DNA of 64,000 bases, taken from positions 1 through 64,000 of the forward strand of contig NZ_LOHP01000078.1 in NCBI RefSeq assembly GCF_001482305.1, in the 5' to 3' direction. Each line of letters starts with the position of its first letter. Position 1 is the first letter of the stretch. Below are positions 1 to 8,229 of the stretch, piece after piece. The position numbers and the translations under genes are program-made. The DNA comes from Leucobacter sp. G161. Lineage in GTDB: Bacteria; Actinomycetota; Actinomycetes; Actinomycetales; Microbacteriaceae. Under the pieces are notes generated by a model that saw only the letters and a program-made list of their open reading frames with translations, was not told the DNA's origin and searched no databases.

Positions 1-308
1 CACGAGCGGGTAGAGCCTTTTCCCGGCAGGTGCGCCTGGGAAAGATACGCGGCCGCACGACGGAGTACTTCCACTTCTTGTTCGAGGAGCTTGTTGCGTT
101 TGCGTAGCTCACGCAGCTCAGCATTCTCGGACTGCGTGACACCGGGTTTCTGGCCCTGTTCGACGCGTTCCTCTCGGAGCCATTTATCGAGGGTTCCAAC
201 GTGGATGCCGAAGTCTTTCGCGATCTGCGCCAGTGTCACTTCCGGGCCGCGATCCAACGCGATCCTCACGACGTCGTCACGGAACTCTTTGGGATAACGA
301 GGAGGCAT
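1..308 (-). mobile_element. IS3-family transposase OrfA, partial at window edge
   Basis: Reading the minus strand from 308 gives an ORF starting MPPRYPKEFRDDVVRIAL. It has an N-terminal helix-turn-helix of the IS3 OrfA (HTH_Tnp_1) type, then a charged leucine-rich coil, and ends LRRAAAYLSQAHLPGKG, the usual end of OrfA. Near position 15-20 the A-rich stretch GGAAAAGG would allow the -1 frameshift into OrfB, whose expected start (KRLYPLV) is readable in the -1 frame right at the edge. The rest of the element lies outside the window. Bases 309-376 hold the IS end and the gap to the next gene; I did not fix the inverted repeat. Confidence 0.85.
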
Positions 309-376
309 AGGTTCATCCTTCCAGGCCAGCCGAAACTAGCCATGTTGATGTCACCTACACGAGCATCAGTCCCGAT

Positions 377-1336
377 TCAGAAGCGCCTCCGTATGAGGTT
401 TTCATCAAGACGGGCCGCTGCTCTGAACGAGGAAGGGCTGACGCCCCAGTACGCGCGAAAAGCCCGACTAGCGACTTCCGGGGTGGACCACCCAATCTGA
501 GCGGAGATCAGCGAGATTGGATCGTCATTGAGTACAAGCCTTTCAGCCATAGCCTTAGCCCTGAGTATCCTCAAGAATCGAGCCGGGGTCAGGCCAGTTT
601 CCTTGCGAAACAGTCGGGTAAGTTGCGCAGAAGAAAGGGCAACTTCATTTGCGAGATGCCGGACATCCCAAGGGCGTTCTATATGGGAACCTAGTAGATC
701 TATTGCGCGTAGGACTTCCCTGCCCGGAGACTTCGTTTGGTCAGCCGGCCTAGGACCAGAAAGATGCAGGAAGAGATCGGCGAAAACCTGAGCGGCACCG
801 ACAATAATCTTCGGCAGGGTTTCTTGGTTCAAGCTCAGTCGGGATAGTGAAGCCATACTCTGCGCTAGCGAAGAAGAGAGTTCTTTATTCACGGTTCCGA
901 AGTGGACTGGAGGGCCGGGTCTTAGTGATTGAAGCAACGCCATAGTAAGGGGGTGCGTCTGGGGAAGCCATCGAGCGTGGTCTGACACAAATTCTGGCCT
1001 CATATAAAGTGTCAGCGTGCGAGTCGGTGCGAGAGGCTCTCCAGCACAGAGCGTCTCATTCGGAATCAATATGAGATCTCCGGGACCGACCGCGACTTGG
1101 GCGCCACGAAACGAGAGTCTCGACCACCCGGACGAGACATACATGAGTTTGACAGCCTCGGCCTTAGTCACACCCGTGGGCTTCAGCGTGAGTGCAGTTC
1201 GCACTTGGAACGGCGCGAGGATACTTGGAAAGATCCGATCTCCCGATAAGACCTCAACGGAGAGCGGTTCGATCACGCTGTTATCTGCCTGGTAGATTTC
1301 GCTCAAGCGTCCGAAGTTCCACTGACACAAGCCCAC
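377..1336 (-). CDS. AraC-family transcriptional regulator
   Basis: A 319-residue protein from a GTG start. The C-terminal ~100 residues are a double helix-turn-helix DNA-binding domain of the AraC/XylS type (LANEVALSSAQLTRLFRKET, then AFRAYWGVSPSSFR). The N-terminal ~180 residues look like a cupin-type sensor domain (VAVGPGDLILIP). It lies 17 bp downstream of the copper ATPase gene on the same strand and is probably the last gene of that operon. No ligand can be deduced. The C-terminus ends soon after the second helix-turn-helix, which is normal, so the neighbouring IS does not appear to have truncated it. Confidence 0.85.
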   Translation of the reverse strand: MGLCQWNFGRLSEIYQADNSVIEPLSVEVLSGDRIFPSILAPFQVRTALTLKPTGVTKAEAVKLMYVSSGWSRLSFRGAQVAVGPGDLILIPNETLCAGEPLAPTRTLTLYMRPEFVSDHARWLPQTHPLTMALLQSLRPGPPVHFGTVNKELSSSLAQSMASLSRLSLNQETLPKIIVGAAQVFADLFLHLSGPRPADQTKSPGREVLRAIDLLGSHIERPWDVRHLANEVALSSAQLTRLFRKETGLTPARFLRILRAKAMAERLVLNDDPISLISAQIGWSTPEVASRAFRAYWGVSPSSFRAAARLDENLIRRRF

Positions 1337-1353
1337 AAGCGTTTGGGCAGGGC

Positions 1354-3594
1354 TTAGCCTCTGAAGCTCTGGAGTCGAAGGCTGTTGTAGACAACAAGCA
1401 CAGACGACAATGCCATGGCTCCGGCAGCAATGAGCGGGTTCAAGAGCCCGGCTGCAGCGATCGGAATCGCAGCGACGTTGTAACCAAAGGCCCAGACAAG
1501 GTTTACGCGGATCGTTTGCAGTGTCTTACGAGAGAGCGCAATCGCATCCGGAATAACTGCAAGATCGTCTCGAACTAAGATGATGTCTGCGGATTTGAGG
1601 GCGATGTCCGAGCCATTGACCATCGCGAGACCGAGGTCTGCGGCGGCGAGCGCGACGGCATCATTGATGCCGTCGCCGACCATCGCGACCCGTTCCCCTT
1701 GGGTCTGGAGTGCACGCACGGTTTCGGCTTTGTCGGCAGGAAGGACTTCACTGAGGGCGGTGTCGATTCCGAGTTGTGCGGCGGTGTAGTCGCCTGCCGC
1801 CTTGGAGTCACCTGTCAGGAGCACGGTTTTGAGTCCCTGCTTCCGGAGAGCGTCGACGGCCTTCTTGGCCCCAGGCTTGATGGTGTCGGCGAGATTGATA
1901 GCACCGATCAGCTTCCCATCGACCGCGACAAACACCGTGGTCTCGGCGGGATTCTCGTGAAGTTCTATCCCATTCGATTCGTTGAAGTTCAGGGCTACGC
2001 CATGCTCTGCCAGAAGCGCCCTGTTGCCGACAATGGCGAGTATGCCGGAGACCGTCGCTGTCGCTCCCTTCCCGGGAACGATATTGAAATCAGTCGCGGA
2101 CTCCAGATCCGTAATTTGCTTCTTTGCTGCGGTCATGATTGCGCGTGCAATGATGTGCTCTGAGCCCTGCTCGACTGAGGCTGCGATGCGGAGCAAATCG
2201 TGTTCTTGGATGTGTTCTGCGGTGGCTGTGCCCGTCACTGTCATGGTTCCGGCGGTCAGTGTGCCGGTCTTGTCCAGGACGACGGTGGTGATGGTGCCGC
2301 TTGCCTCGAGTGCGTCTTGTCCTTTGACGAGGATGCCGAGGCTGGCACCTCTACCGATACCTACCATGAGTGCGGTGGGCGTTGCGAGGCCGAGTGCACA
2401 GGGGCAGGCGATGATCAGGACGGCGATTCCGATGCCGAAGGCGTCTTGGAATGCGGTGCCTGCAAGCATCCAGGCGAGTGTGACGAGAATCGCGAGAGCG
2501 ATGACTGCGGGAACAAAGTAGGTGGTGATGCGGTCTACGAGCGTCTGTACTCGAGCTTTACGGGATTGGGCTTGTTCGGCAAGGGCGGCCATCTGCGCGA
2601 GTTGGGTGTGCGCTCCGACTGACGTTGCACATACTTCGAGTCTTCCGTTGGTGCTGATCGTTCCGCCGACGACGTTGTCTCCAGGACTGAGGTCTTTCGG
2701 GACAGCTTCCCCGGTCAACATGCTGGTGTCCACTGATGCGTATCCGGCGCTGATCGTGCCGTCCGCAGGAATTGTCTCGCCTGGAAGGACTACGAAAGCA
2801 TCTCCGACGCGCAGAGACGCGGCAGGTTCGATGCTTTCGCTGCCGTCTCGGGTAATGCGTACGTGGGTAGCGGCAAGCTGACCCAGCGCGCCGAGTACGT
2901 CTCCCGCTTTTCTTCTGGAGCGTGTTTCGAAGTAGCGCCCAGCGAGCTGGAATGTCGTCATCCCGGCAGCGACATCGAGGTAGATGGAGTTTGCTCCTTC
3001 CGGGGTGACGCCGAAGCCGAGCCAGTATCCGGCCCCGTCCTGCCCGATACCGAGCAGAAGGGAGGTGACCGCCCAGCCGAATGATGCTGCGATGCCGAGT
3101 GACACGAGGGTGTCCATGCTGACATTCCCGTGGCGTAGGTTGCGGAGTGTGGCTTTGTGGAAGGGCCAGGCCGCCCAGGTGACGATGGGGAGGGCGAGCA
3201 TGATACAGAGCCATTCCCAGCCGGGGAAGCGCCAGCCCGGAACCAGTGCGAGAACGATCGTGATGTCCATCAGTGGAACTGTGAGGATCGCGGCGACGAG
3301 GAGCCTGCGCCTCAGGGAGGTGATCCTCACCTCTGTTGCGCGTCTCGACCAGGCGTCATCGGCGTCGTCGTGAACGCGCGCACCGTATCCGGCCTTCTCC
3401 ACGCGACGCACTGCTAGGTCGGCCTTGGCGGGTGAGAGTCCAGTGACGATCGCGCGTTCCGTCGCGTAGTTCACACTTGCCGTCACTCCGTCGAGTTGCC
3501 CCAAGGCACGCTCTACTCGGCCCGCGCATGCGGCGCAGGTCATGCCGGAGATATCGAGTTGAAGGGGATCCGTGGCGTTCTGTTGGATCGTCAT
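1354..3594 (-). CDS. copA: Cu(I)-type P1B ATPase
   Basis: A 746-residue heavy-metal P-type ATPase that moves Cu(I) across the membrane using ATP. One N-terminal metal-binding domain carries GMTCAAC (residues 17-23). The transmembrane CPC motif lies near residue 398, the phosphorylation motif DKTGTLT near 441, and GDGINDA follows in the hinge. TM7 has GYN and TM8 has MALSS, the Cu(I) P1B-1 signature. The nucleotide-binding SEHP motif reads SEHI here, an unusual change of the conserved proline. The start overlaps the upstream ctiP stop (ATGA), so the genes are translationally coupled. Next to CtiP, supply of copper to a cytochrome oxidase or periplasmic enzyme fits as well as detoxification. 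Confidence 0.93.
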   Translation of the reverse strand: MTIQQNATDPLQLDISGMTCAACAGRVERALGQLDGVTASVNYATERAIVTGLSPAKADLAVRRVEKAGYGARVHDDADDAWSRRATEVRITSLRRRLLVAAILTVPLMDITIVLALVPGWRFPGWEWLCIMLALPIVTWAAWPFHKATLRNLRHGNVSMDTLVSLGIAASFGWAVTSLLLGIGQDGAGYWLGFGVTPEGANSIYLDVAAGMTTFQLAGRYFETRSRRKAGDVLGALGQLAATHVRITRDGSESIEPAASLRVGDAFVVLPGETIPADGTISAGYASVDTSMLTGEAVPKDLSPGDNVVGGTISTNGRLEVCATSVGAHTQLAQMAALAEQAQSRKARVQTLVDRITTYFVPAVIALAILVTLAWMLAGTAFQDAFGIGIAVLIIACPCALGLATPTALMVGIGRGASLGILVKGQDALEASGTITTVVLDKTGTLTAGTMTVTGTATAEHIQEHDLLRIAASVEQGSEHIIARAIMTAAKKQITDLESATDFNIVPGKGATATVSGILAIVGNRALLAEHGVALNFNESNGIELHENPAETTVFVAVDGKLIGAINLADTIKPGAKKAVDALRKQGLKTVLLTGDSKAAGDYTAAQLGIDTALSEVLPADKAETVRALQTQGERVAMVGDGINDAVALAAADLGLAMVNGSDIALKSADIILVRDDLAVIPDAIALSRKTLQTIRVNLVWAFGYNVAAIPIAAAGLLNPLIAAGAMALSSVLVVYNSLRLQSFRG

Positions 3595-5663
3595 GAGCTA
3601 CTGCCTTCCTCTGTGCCGAGAAGCTGGGGACCTCGCACATTGCGAGCCTGTCGAGCACTGAGTTTTTCAAGCATCCGGTTGTAGTCGTCGAACTCGTCAT
3701 CGAGGCCCGCGTCGAGGTGACGATCTTTGCGGCGTGCGTCCTTTGCGTCCTGTCTCGACCACTGCACGCCGAGCGCGATGATGACGAGGAGGAGTGGGAG
3801 TTCCCCGCCGGCCCAGGCGACACCGCCACCCAAGTATTGGGATGCTTGGAGATCAGCCCAGGGTAAATCAAAGTACCTGTAAAAGTTCTCTGCAATGATG
3901 TCGCCGCCCGAAGACATCAAAATCACACCGAAGAAGGCATGGAATGGCATGGCCGCGAGAACGAAGCCGAGCTTGCCGATATGAGGAAGCGGTCGCGGAG
4001 GACGATCTACGCCAATAACTAAGCCGTAGAACAGATAACCCGCGATGAGGAAGTGCACGTTCATGAGCTGGTGGGCCCAATGGAAACGCATGTACTCGCC
4101 GAATATCCCCGAGAAATACAGGCCATAGTACGAGCCGACGAACAGAGCGAAGACCATCAGAGGGTTGTAGATGAAGCGAAGCACACGCCAGTGCAACGCC
4201 CAGGTCACCCAGTCATGGACCCCAGCAAGTCGCTTCGGGTCCGACTTCGTCGCGCGCAGGAGGAGCGTGACGATGCCACCCATAACGAGCAGGATCGGTG
4301 CCAGCATGTTTAGGCTCATATGCACGATCATGTGAATGCCGAAATCCGGAGCGGAGTACTTGCCAAATCCTGAGCTGGTGACGAATACGACGACGACCCA
4401 GCCGCCCACCCAAGAAATGGTTCGCCCTACCGGCCATGCGTCACCGCGTCGGCGGAGAGTGCTGACCGCAACGAGATAGACCGTCACCGCGGCAACCGCC
4501 AGCAGCAGGAAGAGAATGTTCGGACGCCAGTGCGTGAACAGTACGAGCGGGGTGGGCGCTTCGGCCACTTCGAACCCCAAGAACACCTGGGAAATGGATG
4601 TGGGAACGAAATAGTGCGGAGGCGGGAAGCGTGTCATCGCAGCGGTGATTCCCACCCAGCCGGCGATCGCGACGGCCAGACCTCCGAGCAAACGGGACAG
4701 CCGCTTCTCGTCGATGCGTCGGCGCCGCCACATAGACCACGCGCACACCGCCATCCCGCAGATGAGCGCGAGGCATGTCCATCGCGTGATGATCTGCCAG
4801 CCGGTCACCGAGCCGAGAAGCCCAGTTCCCGCCAGCTTGAACCAAGCGAGAAGCACATCGGCACCAACGATAACCGGCAGCGCGAAGACGAGGAACAGGA
4901 ACATTCGCGGAAGCACGTCCGGCGAGACCAGGCGACCGGATGCGACCCGGATCGCTGCGAGCAGGATCACACCGAACACCGCGCTAGTCAGCAGTGATTG
5001 GTAGACGCCCGCGTCGCTTCCGAAGTCGTGTTCGGGTCCGACAAGGATCTGGCCGACCACGACCGGGGCCAGCACTCCGAAGCATGCCGCCCACAAGGGA
5101 ATCAGCAGTCCCGTCCAATTCTCAACGACCATGCTGAAGAAGAACACGACGAGCGCGGCAAACAACGTTAGGGCCCATGCTCGGGCATAGTCATTAGTCC
5201 CGAACAGGAACGACACCGCGTGGGGCTCCCCCAATCGCGCGAAAGGCTGCCCGTGGCTATCCAGCATGGTGAACAGCACCATGGCACCCGCTGCAGATGC
5301 CCACACCCCCGAACTGATCTGGAGTACCTTCAACTCGAGCGGGCTGCGCAGAAGATCAGCATTCCGCCCTTGCGCATCCCGGAAGAACAGCAGCGTCAAT
5401 AGCGCACCGACGGTCGCCATTGCTGCAGCATCAGCGGCGGCCTGACCTACTGCCGTGAGAACACCGACGTCGAGGCCCGGAAAGCTCCGGCGAAGTAAGT
5501 CGTAGGGCGCTTGACCCGCAAGTATTGTGACCAGCGGTGCGGGTACGAGAACGAGCCCGGCACACAAGGCAGCCATGCTCCGCACGATGCCTGAACGCCT
5601 CTTGACGATTACTGGATCGTGCGCGCGAGCCTCATCATGCTGGGTCGAGGTAACCGTGGTCAA
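3591..5663 (-). CDS. ctiP: CopD-CtaG fusion copper transport/insertion protein (CtiP-like)
   Basis: A 690-residue polytopic membrane protein. The first half resembles CopD copper-uptake proteins and the second half is a CtaG (caa3-type cytochrome oxidase assembly) domain, with histidines such as HMIVHMSLNML and MRFHWAHQLMNVHF in the membrane. This arrangement matches actinobacterial CtiP, known from the Corynebacterium glutamicum copper-deprivation response and needed for CuB/CuA assembly of the bc1-aa3 supercomplex. It has about 15 predicted membrane segments and a charged C-terminal tail (DAKDARRKDRHLDAGLDDE). It overlaps copZ upstream and copA downstream by 4 bp each. Confidence 0.88.
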   Translation of the reverse strand: MTTVTSTQHDEARAHDPVIVKRRSGIVRSMAALCAGLVLVPAPLVTILAGQAPYDLLRRSFPGLDVGVLTAVGQAAADAAAMATVGALLTLLFFRDAQGRNADLLRSPLELKVLQISSGVWASAAGAMVLFTMLDSHGQPFARLGEPHAVSFLFGTNDYARAWALTLFAALVVFFFSMVVENWTGLLIPLWAACFGVLAPVVVGQILVGPEHDFGSDAGVYQSLLTSAVFGVILLAAIRVASGRLVSPDVLPRMFLFLVFALPVIVGADVLLAWFKLAGTGLLGSVTGWQIITRWTCLALICGMAVCAWSMWRRRRIDEKRLSRLLGGLAVAIAGWVGITAAMTRFPPPHYFVPTSISQVFLGFEVAEAPTPLVLFTHWRPNILFLLLAVAAVTVYLVAVSTLRRRGDAWPVGRTISWVGGWVVVVFVTSSGFGKYSAPDFGIHMIVHMSLNMLAPILLVMGGIVTLLLRATKSDPKRLAGVHDWVTWALHWRVLRFIYNPLMVFALFVGSYYGLYFSGIFGEYMRFHWAHQLMNVHFLIAGYLFYGLVIGVDRPPRPLPHIGKLGFVLAAMPFHAFFGVILMSSGGDIIAENFYRYFDLPWADLQASQYLGGGVAWAGGELPLLLVIIALGVQWSRQDAKDARRKDRHLDAGLDDEFDDYNRMLEKLSARQARNVRGPQLLGTEEGSSS

Positions 5664-5884
5664 GAACCCTCGTTCTCCCAGGAGACAAGTTCGAAACCCG
5701 CTTCTGAAACGGCATCCTCAATCGAAGATCGCTCCACCAAGCCTCCATAGCGCACCGCGACGGCCCCCGAAGCGGCATCGACGTCTGCCCCCACAACGCC
5801 ACCTATTGCGAGGAGCTCGGCGGAGAGCGCCTGCTCACAATGTCCGCAGGTCATCCCGTTCACGCGGAACTCCAGTTCATTCAT
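5660..5884 (-). CDS. copZ: CopZ-like heavy-metal-associated copper chaperone
   Basis: A 74-residue single HMA domain with the Cu(I)-binding motif GMTCGHC near residues 10-16 and the usual beta-alpha-beta-beta-alpha-beta length. It is the first gene of the minus-strand operon copZ-ctiP-copA-araC, and its stop overlaps the ctiP start (ATGA). As a cytosolic chaperone it would pass Cu(I) to CopA. Its promoter lies in the 142-bp divergent region that carries two BlaI-type operator palindromes. Confidence 0.9.
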   Translation of the reverse strand: MNELEFRVNGMTCGHCEQALSAELLAIGGVVGADVDAASGAVAVRYGGLVERSSIEDAVSEAGFELVSWENEGS

Positions 5885-5932
5885 CGGGGCATGAACCTTT
5901 CACTTCTTCTGACACAATCACCGCTAAGTCTA

Positions 5933-5942
5933 CGACATGTCG
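5933..5942. promoter_or_regulatory. Short palindrome CGACATGTCG
   Basis: A perfect 10-bp palindrome 48 bp upstream of copZ. It resembles the centre of the BlaI-type boxes but lacks the CTACA/TGTAG arms. It could be a degenerate operator for the minus-strand operon; support is weak. Confidence 0.3.
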
Positions 5943-5974
5943 AGATGCAGGGGCTCCGAGGACACTCGCAGTGA

Positions 5975-5987
5975 CTACATCATGTAG
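5975..5987 (+). promoter_or_regulatory. BlaI-type operator box A (CTACAtcaTGTAG)
   Basis: A perfect CTACA-N3-TGTAG palindrome followed by AGTTA, so the hexamer TAGAGT (5985-5990), a plausible -10, overlaps the right arm. It lies between copZ (minus) and the scoE-like gene (plus), and may control both directions. Its centre is 18 bp from that of box B. Confidence 0.82.
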
Positions 5988-5992
5988 AGTTA

Positions 5993-6005
5993 CTACGTCT
6001 TGTAG
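5993..6005 (+). promoter_or_regulatory. BlaI-type operator box B (CTACGtctTGTAG)
   Basis: The second palindrome in the same promoter, with one arm mismatch. It is centred 18 bp from box A and would place two repressor dimers nearly on the same DNA face. It is followed by the ribosome-binding sequence AGGAGGAGG (about 6013-6021) before the GTG at 6027. This is the only double box in the window and it precedes the longest operon. Confidence 0.75.
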
Positions 6006-6026
6006 TGCTATCAGGAGGAGGCAGAC

Positions 6027-6902
6027 GTGATCGTAGAGCAGGGGAACGACGACACCATGGGTGTGGTCGTCAAGGACTTCAACGTCGATACCGTGACGTC
6101 CGAGGAGATCGACCGGCTGAAGCAGTCGATCTACCGGGACAAAGTGGCCGTACTCAGGAACCAGGGCGACATCACCCCGGAGCAGTTCGTGAAACTCGGC
6201 CGCATGTTCGGCGATCTGGTGAGCTATCACGAACCGATGTATCACCACCCGGAGTTTGAGGAGATCTTCGTCTCCTCGAACATCCCCGAGGACGGCAAGC
6301 AGATCGGCGTGCCGAAAACAGGGAAGTTCTGGCACGCTGACTACCAGTTCATGCCCCAGCCGTTCGCGTTCACGATCTTCTCACCGAAGGTGCTGCCGCC
6401 GAAGAACCGCGGCACATTCTTCATCAACATGGCTGCCGCATACGAGGCGCTCCCGCAGGAACTGAAGGATGCTGCAGCGGGGACCACGTCCTCGCATAGC
6501 GTGCGGAAGTTCTTCAAGATTCGCCCCGATGATGTCTATCGCCCTCTCGGTGAGATCATCCGCGAAGTCGAAGAACACACGCCGGCAGTGACCTTCCCTA
6601 CCGTCATGGAGCATCCCGTCACCGGCGAGAAGATCCTCTTCATCAGCGAGGGCTTCACCGTCGAGCTCAACGGCAGCGACGATCCCGACCTGCTCGACAA
6701 GCTCTTCGAAGCGACCGGGCAACTCGACCAGGAGTTCGCGCACCCCAATATCTACCAGCACGCATACGAGCCCGGAGACATCGTCATCTGGGACAACCGC
6801 ACGCTGATCCACCGTGCACTGCACACCACCACGCCTGCAGCGACGGTCTCCCACCGCGTCACCGCGCTCGACGGCCTCCCCCTCTACTCTCGCGCACTGT
6901 GA
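6027..6902 (+). CDS. scoE: ScoE/Rv0097-like Fe(II)/2-oxoglutarate oxygenase (isonitrile formation)
   Basis: A 291-residue TauD-family non-haem iron oxygenase. The iron ligands are visible as H103-x-D105 (FWHADYQF) and H262 (WDNRTLIHRA), with the 2-oxoglutarate arginine at R277 (SHRV). The segment YHEPMYHHPEF near residue 67 matches the substrate pocket of ScoE/Rv0097, which turns an N-carboxymethyl-3-aminoacyl compound into an isonitrile by oxidative decarboxylation. The next gene is an FcoT homologue, exactly as in the Mycobacterium tuberculosis Rv0097-Rv0098 pair, which strongly favours this role over taurine dioxygenase. It is the first gene of a long operon with a strong ribosome-binding site. 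Confidence 0.85.
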   Translation: MIVEQGNDDTMGVVVKDFNVDTVTSEEIDRLKQSIYRDKVAVLRNQGDITPEQFVKLGRMFGDLVSYHEPMYHHPEFEEIFVSSNIPEDGKQIGVPKTGKFWHADYQFMPQPFAFTIFSPKVLPPKNRGTFFINMAAAYEALPQELKDAAAGTTSSHSVRKFFKIRPDDVYRPLGEIIREVEEHTPAVTFPTVMEHPVTGEKILFISEGFTVELNGSDDPDLLDKLFEATGQLDQEFAHPNIYQHAYEPGDIVIWDNRTLIHRALHTTTPAATVSHRVTALDGLPLYSRAL

Positions 6903-7450
6903 CCGCGCGGTTCTCGACGGGGCGGCTCGATGACCGCGAACCGGTGTTCCACCGTGCGGTGAACCCTTACCGGGCCAAGGGATGCATCTATCTCACCGGC
7001 GCGGAGGTGACCCGCTCCGAAGAGGGGCAGGTGGCCTCCCGTGGCCAGTTCCGGATCGGCGAATCTTGCTACATCGACGATACCGGCCACTTCAACGCAG
7101 CCGAGTTCGTGATCTGCTACAACCAGCTCATGTACACGACCCTTGCGGTCGCCGTGCAGCATTCCCTCCTGCCCGCGTTCTCACACTGGACACTCGACGA
7201 TTACTGGGCGCGCCAACTCCCCGATGTCCTCATTCACAAGCTCACCAGCAGCTACCAGCGACCGATCGATGCACGCGGGTTCCGTGCCGATTTCACGATC
7301 ACGAGCCTCAGCACCCGAGCGCTCTCGCGCGGCATGCTCACCCTGGAGACGAGCATTCGCTTCGAGGACGACAACGGCGGTCGCGCGAGAGGCGAGGTAG
7401 CCCTCGCGCTCGTCAACGCTCCCGCCTCAGGTGACCAGCATGACCCCTGA
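6899..7450 (+). CDS. fcoT: FcoT/ScoA-like hot-dog thioesterase (isonitrile pathway)
   Basis: A 183-residue single hot-dog protein starting at a GTG that overlaps the scoE stop. It carries the FcoT signature: YRAKGCIYL near residue 24, then GESCYIDDTGHFNAAEF at 54-70 and YNQLMY. These match M. tuberculosis Rv0098 and Streptomyces ScoA. In isonitrile lipopeptide synthesis this enzyme adds glycine to an enoyl thioester on the carrier protein and releases the beta-amino acid that ScoE oxidises. Length and gene order agree with the family, so confidence is high. Confidence 0.88.
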   Translation: MTARFSTGRLDDREPVFHRAVNPYRAKGCIYLTGAEVTRSEEGQVASRGQFRIGESCYIDDTGHFNAAEFVICYNQLMYTTLAVAVQHSLLPAFSHWTLDDYWARQLPDVLIHKLTSSYQRPIDARGFRADFTITSLSTRALSRGMLTLETSIRFEDDNGGRARGEVALALVNAPASGDQHDP

Positions 7451-8225
7451 TGCCACTGTTACGGTCATCGTCCCGTCTTTAGATGAAGCGCAGAACCTCG
7501 AGGAAGTACTCCCCAAGATTCCGGCGCAATACGAACTCATCATCGTGGAAGGGGCGAGGTTTCACCGTACGAGCGAACTCGTAAGGTCTCTCCGGCCTGA
7601 CGCCCGCGTCATCGAACAAACCCGATATGGCAAAGGCAACGCGGTGGCGTGCGGCTTCGCGGCCGCGACCGGAGACATCATCGTCATGTTCGATGCAGAC
7701 GGCTCCGCCGATCCTGACGAGATCCCACGCTTCGTGGGGGCAATCACCGACGGTGCGATGTTCGCGAAAGGCACCCGGTCGCGGGGCGGAGGAAGTGACG
7801 ACATCACTCACCTCCGCAATGCCGGAAACGTGGGATTGACGCTACTGACGAACCTGATGTTTGGGGTGCGCTACACCGACCTGTGCTACGGGTACAACGC
7901 CCTTCACCGCGACCTGCTCCCGCTCCTCGACCTCCCCGACACAGAACCTGCGGGAGGGGCGCCTCAGTGGGGCGATGGATTCGAGATTGAGACCCTGATC
8001 AACGTGCGGGCTGCGCTCGCCGGTGTCCCGATCACTGAGGTTCCGAGCCATGAACGCTCCCGTATCCATGGAGTCAGCAATCTCAATGCTTGGCGCGATG
8101 GGAAACGGGTGCTTGCCACGTTGATCCGTGAGCGACGCAACGCGAAAGAACGCCTGATCGCAGTTGACCCTATGCATCAATCCGACACCCCACTGTCGGT
8201 TCGCGGTCAGTTCCCCCTCTCGTAG
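7431..8225 (+). CDS. Family 2 glycosyltransferase (polyprenyl-phosphate sugar transferase-like)
   Basis: A 264-residue GT2 protein with IVPSLDEAQNLEEVLPKIP at the N-terminus, YGKGNAVACGF, and the nucleotide-sugar motif FDADGSADPDEI. It resembles DPM1/GtrB enzymes that charge a lipid phosphate with sugar, but without their C-terminal membrane segments. It starts (GTG 7431 or ATG 7440) inside the end of fcoT, so it is translationally coupled to the isonitrile genes. Donor and acceptor are unknown. Confidence 0.82.
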   Translation: MTSMTPDATVTVIVPSLDEAQNLEEVLPKIPAQYELIIVEGARFHRTSELVRSLRPDARVIEQTRYGKGNAVACGFAAATGDIIVMFDADGSADPDEIPRFVGAITDGAMFAKGTRSRGGGSDDITHLRNAGNVGLTLLTNLMFGVRYTDLCYGYNALHRDLLPLLDLPDTEPAGGAPQWGDGFEIETLINVRAALAGVPITEVPSHERSRIHGVSNLNAWRDGKRVLATLIRERRNAKERLIAVDPMHQSDTPLSVRGQFPLS

Positions 8226-8229
8226 TTCC

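Noticed and set aside
6027-6902. Taurine dioxygenase (TauD)
   Set aside because: The fold is the same, but the pairing with an FcoT homologue and the ScoE-like YHHPEF segment fit the isonitrile pathway, and no sulfonate genes are near.
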